The notes under the pieces: generated by a model
What the model was told of the DNA's origin: nothing
The model's database searches: none
The model's input: the letters and a program-made list of their open reading frames with translations, nothing else
Position numbers and translations under genes: made by a program
Shown here: in pieces, positions 1 to 9,582 of the stretch
How the letters are laid out: the number at the start of each line of letters is the position of its first letter
Position numbering within the stretch: position 1 is the stretch's first letter
Assembly (NCBI RefSeq): GCF_013074385.2
Contig: NZ_JABEYA020000011.1
Location: forward strand, 22,583-86,582
From: Vibrio ostreicida
Lineage (GTDB): Bacteria; Pseudomonadota; Gammaproteobacteria; Enterobacterales; Vibrionaceae
DNA length: 64,000 nucleotides
Reading direction: 5' to 3'

Positions 1-114
1 ACGATTTTGCAGTGTCAGGCAAGCCTCTTTCACTTCACGCACACTGTAGTATTGCAGGCTGAACTGCCATAAACGTTCCAGTGTTAAAGACAGGGTGACG
101 CGCGCTGTGCTCAT
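1..114 (-). CDS. TIGR02444-type protein, N-terminal part (cut by window edge)
   Basis: The minus strand reads 38 codons from an ATG at 114 to the window edge without a stop. The peptide begins MSTARVTLSLTLERLWQFSL and continues with QYYSVREVKEACL. I recognise this as the start of the short TIGR02444 (DUF2390) family, which in vibrios sits beside yheS. Function is unknown. Only the N-terminus is visible, so the rest of the gene and its integrity cannot be judged. Confidence 0.7.
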   Translation of the reverse strand, partial: MSTARVTLSLTLERLWQFSLQYYSVREVKEACLTLQNR

Positions 115-448
115 GTGAACTGAACTCCCCAAACCTATTGTAGCCGTGCCAATATGCGTTCGCTTGGCGTCTTCGCAACAGGGCAATAATGCCAAGTTTA
201 GCGTTAATATGCCTATATTACAGCGTATTACCTCAAAAATAGACATTGGAAAGGGCAGGTTCCATCACGGAGTCTTGTCCGGGTGATGGGTGGTGACTGT
301 GTCGTGTGGACGTTGGCTAGAGCCCATGGTGAGATTAATTATCATTACCATATAAATTGAGTTTTATATAAGATGGAGAGGATTTGAGGGATTTCTCTAT
401 AAGAACAGCGCGTGAGCGCTCACTATTGCTCGTTGAATATAGGAACAG
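115..448. other. Intergenic region before the YD-repeat gene
   Basis: This 334-base stretch separates the minus-strand TIGR02444 gene from the plus-strand YD-repeat gene. I find no convincing coding sequence. It must hold the promoters of both divergent genes. The one site I can name is a Fur-box-like sequence at 331-349. An AT-rich stretch (TATAAATTGAGTTTTATATA, 351-370) follows it and is a reasonable place for the promoter of the downstream gene. Confidence 0.5.
331..349. promoter_or_regulatory. Fur-box-like operator
   Basis: GAGATTAATTATCATTACC, read on the minus strand, matches the 19-bp Fur consensus at 15 of 19 positions by my alignment, including an unbroken ATGATAAT-type core. It lies about 100 bases before the YD-repeat gene and next to an AT-rich promoter-like stretch. 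If real, it would make that gene iron-repressed. Not tested by a matrix scan. Confidence 0.5.
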
Positions 449-1405
449 ATGATGAATGTAAAATTGGCTTTCGCTGCCGTCACTTTAGCTCTGACCACTC
501 ATGCTTATGGGTATGAGGGATACTCGGTGTTTTCGGATGCCATTAATCAAGATGAAGTTTTGGCCCATACTCCGCGGTTAGTTGAGGTCGCCAAACAGGT
601 CGGAGATACCCCCACCGTTGGCGGAGCCTATCGTTATGATGAGCAAGGGCGCGTGACGCAGCGCGATTATGCGGACAGCACCTTCGACTACCATTACGAT
701 GCTGATGGGCGCTTAGCCTCTGCACGGGCTTTGATGAAGCATGGTGATATCAACAGTTACGTACGCCATACCAAAGAGAATTTTGTGTCAGAGTATCACT
801 ATGATACTGACGGTAAGGTCGTGAAAGAAATGAAGCGGATTTTCGACGATTTTGCCATCAGTTTGGATCAAACGCCAAGAGCTGCCTACAAAATCAAATA
901 TCGTTATGATGAGCAAAATAGATTGGTGAAACGCACTCAGATCCCATTGAGTGGAGATGATATGGCTAATTTAGAGTTTCATTATCGTTATCATGATGAT
1001 GGACGCTTACGTAAAATTATCGAAATCAAAAAACGCCCACAACGTGAAAAAAGCGTGCTATTGCTTCAGTATCACGATAATGGTGAAATTCGCACCGCGA
1101 CCCAAACGCTCTTTGGCAAAGGAACTCAAGTCTTTGAGTTGGAGTATGTCGCAGACCCAGATCAGGTGTATGGTATCTATTATGTGGATCCGGTCAAGGA
1201 ATGGAAAGTCGATATGGACTTCTTCGGTTTGGCCTTTCATCCGATTCAATCGATAAAAAAGACGGTCGCGAATCAAGTCACCCAATATCAATATCGTTAT
1301 GTTAATGACGAGAGTGACCGATTGCCAGATAGCCTGACACTGACATTAACTCAGCCCAGCGGGGCAAGCGTCGATATTGAGTATCGGATGGCCAATCAAC
1401 CTTAA
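449..1405 (+). CDS. Secreted YD-repeat-like protein
   Basis: 318 residues. The first 22 or so (MMNVKLAFAAVTLALTTHAYG) form a typical Sec signal peptide, so the product is probably periplasmic or secreted. The body holds about six imperfect repeats of the type Y-x-Y-D-x-x-G-R-[LV], for example YRYDEQGRV, YHYDADGRL, YHYDTDGKV, YRYDEQNRL and YRYHDDGRL. These resemble the YD repeats of Rhs/teneurin proteins, which bind carbohydrate or build a beta shell. Unlike Rhs proteins it is short and has no toxin-like C-terminus or Rhs core. AGGA lies upstream; ATG at 449 or 452 may be used, 452 having better spacing. A Fur-like box precedes it. The function is not known to me. Confidence 0.8.
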   Translation: MMNVKLAFAAVTLALTTHAYGYEGYSVFSDAINQDEVLAHTPRLVEVAKQVGDTPTVGGAYRYDEQGRVTQRDYADSTFDYHYDADGRLASARALMKHGDINSYVRHTKENFVSEYHYDTDGKVVKEMKRIFDDFAISLDQTPRAAYKIKYRYDEQNRLVKRTQIPLSGDDMANLEFHYRYHDDGRLRKIIEIKKRPQREKSVLLLQYHDNGEIRTATQTLFGKGTQVFELEYVADPDQVYGIYYVDPVKEWKVDMDFFGLAFHPIQSIKKTVANQVTQYQYRYVNDESDRLPDSLTLTLTQPSGASVDIEYRMANQP

Positions 1406-1411
1406 ACCTCA

Positions 1412-1435
1412 GCAGGGCCGCTTGAGCGGCTCTGC
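1412..1435. terminator. Hairpin between convergent genes
   Basis: An 11-bp stem (GCAGGGCCGCT paired with AGCGGCTCTGC, one G-T pair, two-base loop) sits between the stop codons of the YD-repeat gene and the convergent yheS. There is no strong T-run on either side, so it may work as a bidirectional terminator only weakly. Confidence 0.5.
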
Positions 1436-1439
1436 GTGA

Positions 1440-3356
1440 TTAATTCAGCTGTGCTTCCATTTGTTCAAGATCTTCTTGCAGCGTCATCCATTCGACTTCG
1501 ACGTCTTCTAGCGTGGACTTACTGCTTGCCTGAAGGGACAGTATTTCACTCAAGCGTGCTTTGTTGTCAACGTCATACAAAGAGGCATCGGCCAGCTGTG
1601 TTTCTGTTTCCGATAAGGCAGCCGACAAGGTATCCATTTTGGCTTCGAGAAGGGAAATCTGTTTGCGAATAGGAGCGGTCTGCTTGCGAAACTCTGCTTC
1701 ACGGCGCTTCTGTTCTTTTTTTGCGGCCGCACTGTTAGCGGTGTTTTTTTCCGGCAATTGGGCCTGTGCTTGGCGACGTTCGGCTTTCTGTTGGTCAGTC
1801 AGCCACTTGTAGTAATCGCTAAGATCTCCGTCAAATGGTGCAACTTGTCGGTCATGCACCAGATAAAGATCATCGGTGGTCGCGCGCAATAAGTAACGGT
1901 CGTGAGACACAATGACCATCGCCCCTTCAAAGGTCTGAAGGGCAAAGGTTAATGCTTGACGCATATCGAGGTCTAAATGGTTGGTGGGCTCATCAAGCAG
2001 CAGTAAGTTGGGTTTTTGCCATACAACCAGTGCCAGAACCAAGCGGGCTTTTTCTCCTCCAGAAAATGGTGCGACCGGCTCTAGGGCTTTGTCACCCTGA
2101 AACCCAAAGCTGCCCAGATAATTGCGCAGTTCCAGTTCATTTTTGTCCGGTGCGATCTGCATCATGTGTTGCAGAGGCGTCTCTTGCGGGTGGAGAGTTT
2201 CTAATTGGTGCTGGGCAAAATAGCCAATTTTCACCCCTTGTGAGTAGGTGAGATCGCCACTTTGGGGGGAGAGCTCGCCCGATAATAGCTTGATCAGTGT
2301 CGATTTACCCGCGCCATTTCGGCCCAGTAAGCCGATGCGACTGCCAGGCACAAGGTTGAGACGAATTTTGTCTAGGATCAGGTTGTCATCATAGCCTGCG
2401 GAGACCTCATCCATCATGATGATCGGATTAGGTAGCGCGTCGGGTTGACGAAACTCAAAGTTGAAAGGGTTATCGAACTGCGCTGGCAGGACCTGCTCCA
2501 TTTTCTCTAGGGCTTTAATCCGGCTTTGGGCTTGACGCGCTTTCGAGGCTTTGTAGCGGAAACGGTCAATGTAACTTTGCATGTGCGCCATTTGCTTTTG
2601 TTGCTTCTGGTATATGGCTTGCTGGAGGACCAACTTCTGCGCGCGTTGGGTTTCAAAGGACGAATAGTTACCTGTGTATTCATTGAGGTGCTGATTCTCA
2701 ACATGAATAATACGGTTAACGACCGGGTCTAAAAAGTCTCGGTCATGGGAAATCAGCACTAAGGTGCCGGGGTAATTTTGCAGCCAGCGCTCCAGCCACA
2801 TCACCGCATCCAAGTCCAAGTGGTTGGTTGGCTCATCAAGCAGCAGTAGATCTGATCGACACAATAAGGCCTGAGCTAGGTTGAGACGCATACGCCACCC
2901 ACCTGAGAATTGAGTCAGGCTCCAGTCCATTTGTGGTTGTGAAAAACCAAGGCCGTCGAGCAGCTCAGCGGCCCGAGCGCGGATACTGTAGCCGCCGATG
3001 GTTTCAATTTTTCCATGCAGCTCGGCCACAAGTGTGCCGTTATCGTCTTGCTCCGCTTTGGCAAGCTTAGCTTCCAGTCCGCGGTATTCACGATCACCGT
3101 CGATGACGTAATCCAAAGCTTGTCGCTCTAGTGCTGGGGTTTCTTGGGCGACCCATGCCATTTCCCAATGAGAAGGCTTGCTAAAGTGGCCGCTATCGAT
3201 AGACAGTTCATCTTTTATTAGGGCAAACAGCGTCGACTTGCCGCAGCCATTTTTACCGACTAGGCCGACCTTGTCACCAGGATGAATGGTTGCTGAGGTT
3301 TGATCCAGTAGGGCCTTGCCACCGCGAAGCAGTTGGATATCAGAAAAGGTAATCAT
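1440..3356 (-). CDS. yheS: ABC-F ATPase YheS
   Basis: 638 residues, the length of E. coli YheS. It has two ABC ATPase domains and no membrane segments, as in the ABC-F family, whose members act on ribosomes rather than in transport. The first Walker A is GKNGCGKST at residues 34-42, followed by the signature FSGGWRMR and Walker B LLLLDEPTNHLD. The second half has GRNGAGKST, FSGGEKARL and LLLLDEPTNHLDL. A charged linker joins the two domains, and the C-terminal 100 residues are rich in E, K, Q and A and look like a coiled coil. It is divergent from kefG, as in other gammaproteobacteria. Confidence 0.95.
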   Translation of the reverse strand: MITFSDIQLLRGGKALLDQTSATIHPGDKVGLVGKNGCGKSTLFALIKDELSIDSGHFSKPSHWEMAWVAQETPALERQALDYVIDGDREYRGLEAKLAKAEQDDNGTLVAELHGKIETIGGYSIRARAAELLDGLGFSQPQMDWSLTQFSGGWRMRLNLAQALLCRSDLLLLDEPTNHLDLDAVMWLERWLQNYPGTLVLISHDRDFLDPVVNRIIHVENQHLNEYTGNYSSFETQRAQKLVLQQAIYQKQQKQMAHMQSYIDRFRYKASKARQAQSRIKALEKMEQVLPAQFDNPFNFEFRQPDALPNPIIMMDEVSAGYDDNLILDKIRLNLVPGSRIGLLGRNGAGKSTLIKLLSGELSPQSGDLTYSQGVKIGYFAQHQLETLHPQETPLQHMMQIAPDKNELELRNYLGSFGFQGDKALEPVAPFSGGEKARLVLALVVWQKPNLLLLDEPTNHLDLDMRQALTFALQTFEGAMVIVSHDRYLLRATTDDLYLVHDRQVAPFDGDLSDYYKWLTDQQKAERRQAQAQLPEKNTANSAAAKKEQKRREAEFRKQTAPIRKQISLLEAKMDTLSAALSETETQLADASLYDVDNKARLSEILSLQASSKSTLEDVEVEWMTLQEDLEQMEAQLN

Positions 3357-3469
3357 AGTATTGTGCTTTATTCTTGCTCGTATCGCGCCGAATAGTAGGG
3401 CGAATAGGATAAAAAGTCGATCATTGCGTTATGCTTAACAACAACGTATAACAAAGTGATCATGATAAC

Positions 3470-4123
3470 ATGATGCCTAAGCGATACTTAGGTATTGAAA
3501 ACAGAAGGATGGCTGCTCACTCAATGGCTGTAAATCAACGAAGTACTGAGTTATCTGACACAGTGAAAGTGTTGGTTATTTATGCTCACCCTGAATCTCG
3601 AAGCTCGGTTGCTAATCAAATGATGCTAAAAAGAATTTCATCACTTGAGCATGTCACTGTGCATGATTTGTACGCACATTACCCGGATTTCTTTATTGAT
3701 GTCAACGCTGAGCAACGCCTGTTACTTGAGCATCATGTGATTGTCTTTCAGCACCCCCTATTTATGTATTCTTGTCCTGCTCTGCTCAAAGAATGGATGG
3801 ACCGCGTGCTAGGCAAAGATTTTGCTTTTGGAAAAGGTGAAGCACTTAAAGGCAAAGTGTGGCGCAGTGTCATCACCACCGGAGGCAACAAAGATGCGTT
3901 CGGGCATGATGGCTACAACAAGTATCCCTTGTCTGAAATACTTCAGCCGTTTGAGTTATCGGCGGCCTTGTGTCGAATGCACTGGATTGAGCCGCTTGTG
4001 TTGTATTGGTCAAGAAATGTCTCTGATAACGAGCGCTCACAGCACGCAGAACTCTATCATCAATGGTTGCAGGATCCGACGGAACCTCTGACTCAGGAGG
4101 GAGCGCATGGCGTTGGAAAGTGA
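3470..4123 (+). CDS. kefG: KefG, ancillary protein of the KefB potassium efflux system
   Basis: A flavodoxin-like quinone oxidoreductase fold protein that binds KefB at the inner membrane and is needed for its full activity. Diagnostic stretches are YAHPESRSSVAN, VHDLYAHYPDFFIDV, HPLFMYSCPALLKEWMDRVL and the AALCRMHW segment. Homology with E. coli KefG (about 184 residues) begins near residue 31 (VKVLVIYAHPES), so this 217-residue reading carries about 30 extra N-terminal residues. Internal ATGs at 3509 and 3524 are alternatives; AGAAGG directly abuts 3509, too close for a normal start. The 3' end overlaps kefB by 17 bases, which implies coupled translation. Confidence 0.9.
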   Translation: MMPKRYLGIENRRMAAHSMAVNQRSTELSDTVKVLVIYAHPESRSSVANQMMLKRISSLEHVTVHDLYAHYPDFFIDVNAEQRLLLEHHVIVFQHPLFMYSCPALLKEWMDRVLGKDFAFGKGEALKGKVWRSVITTGGNKDAFGHDGYNKYPLSEILQPFELSAALCRMHWIEPLVLYWSRNVSDNERSQHAELYHQWLQDPTEPLTQEGAHGVGK

Positions 4124-5903
4124 TTTTCTTCAAAGTAGTGTGATTTTTCTTACCGCTGCCGTGGTAGCTGTACCCCTCGCCCAGCGTATGGGGTTGGGGT
4201 CGGTATTGGGCTATTTACTGGCGGGTGTAGCGATTGGTCCGTGGGGCCTTGGCTTAATTAGTGATGTTGAAGCGATTTTACACTTTGCCGAATTTGGGGT
4301 AGTGCTGCTGCTGTTTTTGATTGGTTTGGAACTCAATCCCAAGAAATTGCTTCAAATGAAAGGGCCGATCCTCGGTTTGGGGGGGGCTCAAGTGGTGATC
4401 ACCACTGCGGTGCTGTCGAGTCTTGCCAATCTTGCCGGTATCAGTTGGCAGACCAGCCTTGTGATTGGAATGGGCTTGGCGCTTTCATCTACGGCGATTG
4501 CGCTTAAAGTGATTGAAGAGCGTGGTCTAGGGGGAAGTGAAGCGGGTCAGTCCGGTTTTGCTGTCTTGTTATTCCAAGATATCGCGGTGATTCCGATGCT
4601 GGCGATTCTTCCGGTGTTGGCGGGCAACACCGCGGGCAATTGGCTCGATGTGCTGTGGATGCTTGGCGGGGTCGTCGGTTTGTTGATCGGTGGCCATTTC
4701 CTTCTGCGGCCCTTGTTCCGTTATGTGGTGCTCAGTGGTGTGCGAGAATTGTTCACGATCGCGGCGTTGCTGCTGGTGATTGGTATTGCGTTGTTGATGA
4801 AACAATTGGGTTTGTCGATGGCGTTGGGGACGTTTCTTGCCGGAGTGCTATTGGCGGAAAGTGAGTACCGCCACGAGCTAGAAATCGCAATTGAACCTTT
4901 TAAAGGCCTGTTACTGGGGTTGTTTTTTATCGCGGTAGGGATGGCCGTCAACCTCGGGCTATTAGCGCTTGACCCGTGGAATATTCTACTGGCGGTGTTT
5001 GGTCTGGTCGCGATCAAAGCGAGTATTTTGTATTTTCTTGCCCGTTTGGCGGGAAGCAAGCCTAAATCGCGCAGTAAAATGGCGGCGATTCTTAGCCAAG
5101 GGGGGGAATTTGCTTTTGTTATTTTCACAGCGGCGAGCGCCGAGGGGTTGTTAGCCAAAGAGCAGATGGCCTTTCTACTGGTGGTCGTGAGCTTGTCTAT
5201 GGTGACAACCCCCTTAATGCTGATGGCGCAAAGCAAATGGTACGCCCGAGGTCTTAATCTTGAGGACAATAATGCGCAACCGTCTGATGTGGTTAACCGT
5301 CAACCAAGGGTCATCATTGCGGGTTTTGGTCGCTTTGGTCAAGTTGTTGGCCGACTGATGTACGCCAATAAAATGCGCGTGACTGTATTAGAAAGTGATG
5401 CCAGCCAAATTCATCTGTTGCGTAAATACGGCTATAAAGTGTTTTATGGTGATGCTACTCAGCTGGATTTGTTGCGCGCCGCTGGGGCGAACAAGGCCGA
5501 AGCTATGGTGATTTGTACCGATTCACCGGATGAAATCATGAAAATTGTTGAGCTATGTCAGCACCATTTTCCTCATTTAAAACTCCTCGCTCGGGCACGC
5601 AGTCGCGTTGAAGCTTACCAATTGCTCAGTCATGGTGTGGCTAATTATTCGCGAGAAACTTTCCTTGGCGCCTTGGATTTGGGACGTCAGGCATTGGTCG
5701 AGCTTGGGGTTCATCCTTACCAAGCCAAAAGGGCGGAAGCGCACTTTAGAAAACTAGATAATGCCATGTTGGAAGAATTGCTCCCTGAACATCATGAGGA
5801 TAAGCAACTGACATTGCGGGCTAAGGAAGCGCGCAAAGAACTGGAAGAGATCTTTGGACGTGAAATGGAAAAAGATAAACAATCAAAGAGCTTCTGGGAT
5901 TAA
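4107..5903 (+). CDS. kefB: Glutathione-regulated potassium/proton antiporter KefB
   Basis: 598 residues; E. coli KefB has about 601. Inner-membrane K+/H+ antiporter that acidifies the cytoplasm in response to electrophile-glutathione adducts. Residues 1-380 form the hydrophobic CPA2 exchanger domain with about 12 membrane segments. Residues from about 400 form the RCK/TrkA-N domain, starting with the nucleotide-binding motif IIAGFGRFGQVVG. A charged C-terminal tail follows. The start at 4107 has a strong ribosome site (AGGAGGGA) inside the end of kefG. The 17-base overlap with its activator kefG is the arrangement known from E. coli. Confidence 0.95.
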   Translation: MALESDFLQSSVIFLTAAVVAVPLAQRMGLGSVLGYLLAGVAIGPWGLGLISDVEAILHFAEFGVVLLLFLIGLELNPKKLLQMKGPILGLGGAQVVITTAVLSSLANLAGISWQTSLVIGMGLALSSTAIALKVIEERGLGGSEAGQSGFAVLLFQDIAVIPMLAILPVLAGNTAGNWLDVLWMLGGVVGLLIGGHFLLRPLFRYVVLSGVRELFTIAALLLVIGIALLMKQLGLSMALGTFLAGVLLAESEYRHELEIAIEPFKGLLLGLFFIAVGMAVNLGLLALDPWNILLAVFGLVAIKASILYFLARLAGSKPKSRSKMAAILSQGGEFAFVIFTAASAEGLLAKEQMAFLLVVVSLSMVTTPLMLMAQSKWYARGLNLEDNNAQPSDVVNRQPRVIIAGFGRFGQVVGRLMYANKMRVTVLESDASQIHLLRKYGYKVFYGDATQLDLLRAAGANKAEAMVICTDSPDEIMKIVELCQHHFPHLKLLARARSRVEAYQLLSHGVANYSRETFLGALDLGRQALVELGVHPYQAKRAEAHFRKLDNAMLEELLPEHHEDKQLTLRAKEARKELEEIFGREMEKDKQSKSFWD

Positions 5904-5984
5904 TCTCTTACTCTGATTTATGTCATCGCCACGTATCTAATGAGAGAACCCCTTGTTCGTGGTGTTTAAATTGTGGATTACAAA

Positions 5985-6179
5985 ATGAAAAAAAGATTTA
6001 TCGCGGGCGCTCGTTGCCCAAAGTGTTCTTCACAGGATACGTTACGCTGGTGGATAGAAAACAATATTGAGTTAGTCGAATGTGTGGAGTGCCAGTTTGA
6101 GGAGCAACGCAAACCTCAGTCTGTCGAAAAAACCGGACACGCCACGCAGGATATGATCGGTATTTTTAAGCCGGATTGA
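5985..6179 (+). CDS. yheV: YheV family zinc-ribbon protein (DUF2387)
   Basis: 64 residues from ATG at 5985 (MKKRFIAGARCPKC). A GTG at 5973 would add four residues, but family members that I recall begin with MKKRFIAG. Two CxxC pairs (CPKC and CVEC) suggest a small metal-binding ribbon, and the ending IGIFKPD is typical of YheV. Function unknown. It sits 81 bases after kefB and before slyD, the conserved kefG-kefB-yheV-slyD order. Confidence 0.88.
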   Translation: MKKRFIAGARCPKCSSQDTLRWWIENNIELVECVECQFEEQRKPQSVEKTGHATQDMIGIFKPD

Positions 6180-6193
6180 TTGAGTTTCTGGTT

Positions 6194-6221
6194 TTGGACC
6201 CCATAATACACTGTATAGAAT
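6194..6221 (+). promoter_or_regulatory. Promoter of slyD
   Basis: TTGGAC (6194-6199) and TAGAAT (6216-6221) are separated by 16 bases, a good sigma-70 arrangement. The start point predicted about seven bases downstream falls at the base of the hairpin at 6232. Confidence 0.55.
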
Positions 6222-6231
6222 CCAGTTAATG

Positions 6232-6260
6232 CGGAGCCATCGAGAGGCTCCGTTTGTTTA
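6232..6260 (+). terminator. Terminator-like hairpin before slyD
   Basis: CGGAGCC and GGCTCCG form a 7-bp stem with a 7-base loop, followed by TTTGTTTA. It may end yheV transcription. It also lies downstream of the predicted slyD promoter, so it would form the 5' end of the slyD message. Confidence 0.5.
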
Positions 6261-6276
6261 TCTCCTTGGAGTGGTT

Positions 6277-6819
6277 ATGAAAATTGAAAAGAATGTCGTT
6301 GTCAGCTTGGCTTATCAGGTGAAGTTAGAAGATGGTGTCGTTGTTGATGAATCGACAACAGAAGCACCTTTGGACTATTTACACGGTCACAACAACCTGA
6401 TTACTGGGCTTGAAGCCGCTCTGGATGGTAAAGAGGCGGGCGCGAGTTTTTCTGTTACTGTGACCCCTGAAGAAGCATACGGTGAACACAGTGATGCTAT
6501 GGTTCAGCGTGTCCCTGCTGATGTTTTCCAAGGTGTTGAGCAGATAGAAGTGGGCATGCGTTTTCTTGCAGACACGGATCAAGGCCCGATTCCAGTCGAA
6601 GTGACTGAGGTCGATGGTGATGAAGTGGTGGTGGATGGTAACCATATGCTGGCAGGCCAGACGTTGACGTTCGATGTGGAAGTCATGTCTGTGCGTGAAG
6701 CGACGGCTGAGGAAATGGAGCATGGTCATGTTCACAAGGCTGACGGTAGCTGTGGCGGTGACGATCACCAGCACGATGACGGTGAAGACTGCTGTAGCAG
6801 TGGTAGCTGTGCGAACTAA
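6277..6819 (+). CDS. slyD: FKBP-type peptidyl-prolyl isomerase SlyD
   Basis: 180 residues from ATG at 6277, chosen because GGAG lies five bases upstream and the protein then starts MKIEKNVVVSLAYQV like known SlyD. It has an FKBP domain interrupted by the IF chaperone insert (DYLHGHNNLITGLEAAL and MLAGQTLTFDVEV). The C-terminal tail is rich in His and Cys (GHVHKADGSCGG, then DDHQHDDGEDCCSSGSC), the metal-binding region that delivers nickel for hydrogenase maturation in E. coli. It acts in the cytoplasm as a folding helper. An upstream in-frame ATG at 6229 is inside the hairpin and unlikely to be used. Confidence 0.95.
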   Translation: MKIEKNVVVSLAYQVKLEDGVVVDESTTEAPLDYLHGHNNLITGLEAALDGKEAGASFSVTVTPEEAYGEHSDAMVQRVPADVFQGVEQIEVGMRFLADTDQGPIPVEVTEVDGDEVVVDGNHMLAGQTLTFDVEVMSVREATAEEMEHGHVHKADGSCGGDDHQHDDGEDCCSSGSCAN

Positions 6820-6861
6820 TCGCTAGTGCCAGATCGTTAGATCTCAGGCGAACAAGAGAAC

Positions 6862-6893
6862 AGGCGTTTCTGTGATAAGGAAGCGCCTTTTTT
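6862..6893 (+). terminator. Terminator after slyD
   Basis: AGGCGTTTC pairs with GAAGCGCCT (one G-T pair) around a 9-base loop and is followed by six T. A standard intrinsic terminator between slyD and the isoaspartyl peptidase gene. Confidence 0.8.
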
Positions 6894-6925
6894 ACGTCAA
6901 TGAAAGCAATATGCGGAGAGCCTTC

Positions 6926-7867
6926 ATGCATCACCCCTTTTCAATCGCCATTCATGGTGGCGCAGGGACCATACTGCCATCGAAAATGAGTGACCAGTTA
7001 AAACGGTCTATTGTGCAGGATTTGGAGCTGGCGGTTCGGGCTGGTCATGCCGTTTTATCTGAGTGCGGCGATGCCCTTGATGCGGTGGTGGCTGCGGTGA
7101 AAGTACTGGAAGACTCACCGTGCTTTAATGCGGGAAAAGGCTCAGTGCTGACCCATCAAGAAATGGTTGAAATGGATGCGTCTGTGATGCATGGCAAACA
7201 GGCCAGTGCTGGGGCAGTGGCTGGGGTTCGCCATATTCGCAACCCAGTCGAGCTGGCACGTGATGTGATGCGTCATAGCCAGCATGTGTTGCTGATTGGC
7301 GAAGGGGCTGAAGCGTTTGCTTTTGAGCAAGGTCATGCGTACACAGAGCAAGATTATTTTCTGATTGAACGTCGTTACCAACAACTGCAAATTATGAAAG
7401 AGAAAGGGCTGTTTGCGCTCTCTGAAAGTGACTTTCCGGACGACAGTAAATACGGAACAGTCGGGGCGGTGGCACTCGACAAACAAGGCAACCTCGCTGC
7501 CGCAACCAGTACTGGTGGTGTAACGAATAAGAAGTATGGCCGAGTCGGGGATTCTGCCATTATCGGTGCGGGAACCTTTGCCGAAAATGGCAGCGTGGCG
7601 GTGTCTGCGACGGGAATGGGTGAGTGTTTTATCCGTAAAACCGTTGCTGGTGATGTGGCTGCACGAATGCGTTACTTGAAAGAAGACTTACCCACGGCGT
7701 GTGAGTCTGTTATTCAGGGTGATCTTAAATCGATGGGTGGGGAAGGAGGACTGATCGCGGTGGATGCCGATGGACAGCTCCATTTTGCCATGAACAGTCA
7801 CGGAATGTATCGTGCTGCGATCAATGTGGATGGCCAGTTGGAGGTTAAGATTTATGCGGATGAATGA
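6926..7867 (+). CDS. iaaA: Isoaspartyl peptidase / plant-type L-asparaginase
   Basis: 313 residues from ATG at 6926, which has GGAGAG five bases upstream; an in-frame ATG at 6872 lies inside the slyD terminator. It is an N-terminal nucleophile hydrolase that removes isoaspartyl dipeptides and hydrolyses asparagine after self-cleavage. Motifs: IAIHGGAGTI at the N-terminus, CFNAGKGSVL, and the cleavage site KYGTVGAVALD, in which Thr178 is the predicted nucleophile (E. coli IaaA uses Thr179). GDSAIIGAGTFAENG and SATGMGECFIRK line the active site. It stands alone between terminators. Confidence 0.92.
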   Translation: MHHPFSIAIHGGAGTILPSKMSDQLKRSIVQDLELAVRAGHAVLSECGDALDAVVAAVKVLEDSPCFNAGKGSVLTHQEMVEMDASVMHGKQASAGAVAGVRHIRNPVELARDVMRHSQHVLLIGEGAEAFAFEQGHAYTEQDYFLIERRYQQLQIMKEKGLFALSESDFPDDSKYGTVGAVALDKQGNLAAATSTGGVTNKKYGRVGDSAIIGAGTFAENGSVAVSATGMGECFIRKTVAGDVAARMRYLKEDLPTACESVIQGDLKSMGGEGGLIAVDADGQLHFAMNSHGMYRAAINVDGQLEVKIYADE

Positions 7868-7958
7868 CGCTGTACGGATGTTTTTTTCGCTTCACCAACA
7901 GCTTATAGTTTCATTATACTTCTATGATTAAAAAATGACTGCAACAGATTTGATTCGG

Positions 7959-7967
7959 TGCTAGAAT
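7959..7967 (+). promoter_or_regulatory. Extended -10 promoter of purA
   Basis: TGCTAGAAT is an extended -10 element (TGn plus TAGAAT) 32 bases before the purA start. No good -35 is visible, as is common for extended -10 promoters. Confidence 0.45.
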
Positions 7968-7977
7968 CCATTTTTAA

Positions 7978-9315
<1,338 letters not shown>

Positions 9316-9335
9316 TGTGTCTGTGACTTATTTTT

Positions 9336-9368
9336 TAAAAAAACCAGTGCTTCGGCACTGGTTTTTTT
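9336..9368. terminator. Terminator after purA
   Basis: ACCAGTGC and GCACTGGT form an 8-bp stem with a TTCG tetraloop, flanked by an A-run and a T-run that extend the stem. A very strong intrinsic terminator. Confidence 0.9.
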
Positions 9369-9437
9369 ATGCCTCATTTTTCTGTGTTATCTATAATTAG
9401 GGTGGCAAGTTTTTGCCAGTCTTCGGCAATTTTGGGT

Positions 9438-9464
9438 TAAAGAGTTTGCACCTTATGCCGATAC
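9438..9464 (+). promoter_or_regulatory. Sigma-28 (FliA) type flagellar promoter of motX
   Basis: TAAA at 9438-9441, then exactly 15 bases, then GCCGATAC at 9457-9464. This matches the flagellar sigma-28 consensus TAAA-N15-GCCGATAA in all but the last base. It lies about 120 bases before motX, whose product is a flagellar motor part, so site and gene agree. Confidence 0.8.
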
Positions 9465-9582
9465 AGGTATCAAGATGGCCATTATCTTTGCCGTTTATGA
9501 AAATACAGGCTGTATCAGCATGTAGGACCTGTCTGATTAACGAGGCGGGCAGAGACATTATCGAAGTGATAGAGTGCAGAAA

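Noticed and set aside
4721..5269. 182-codon open frame antisense to kefB
   Set aside because: It lies wholly inside kefB, has no ribosome site, and its composition mirrors the membrane-protein codons of kefB. A shadow frame.
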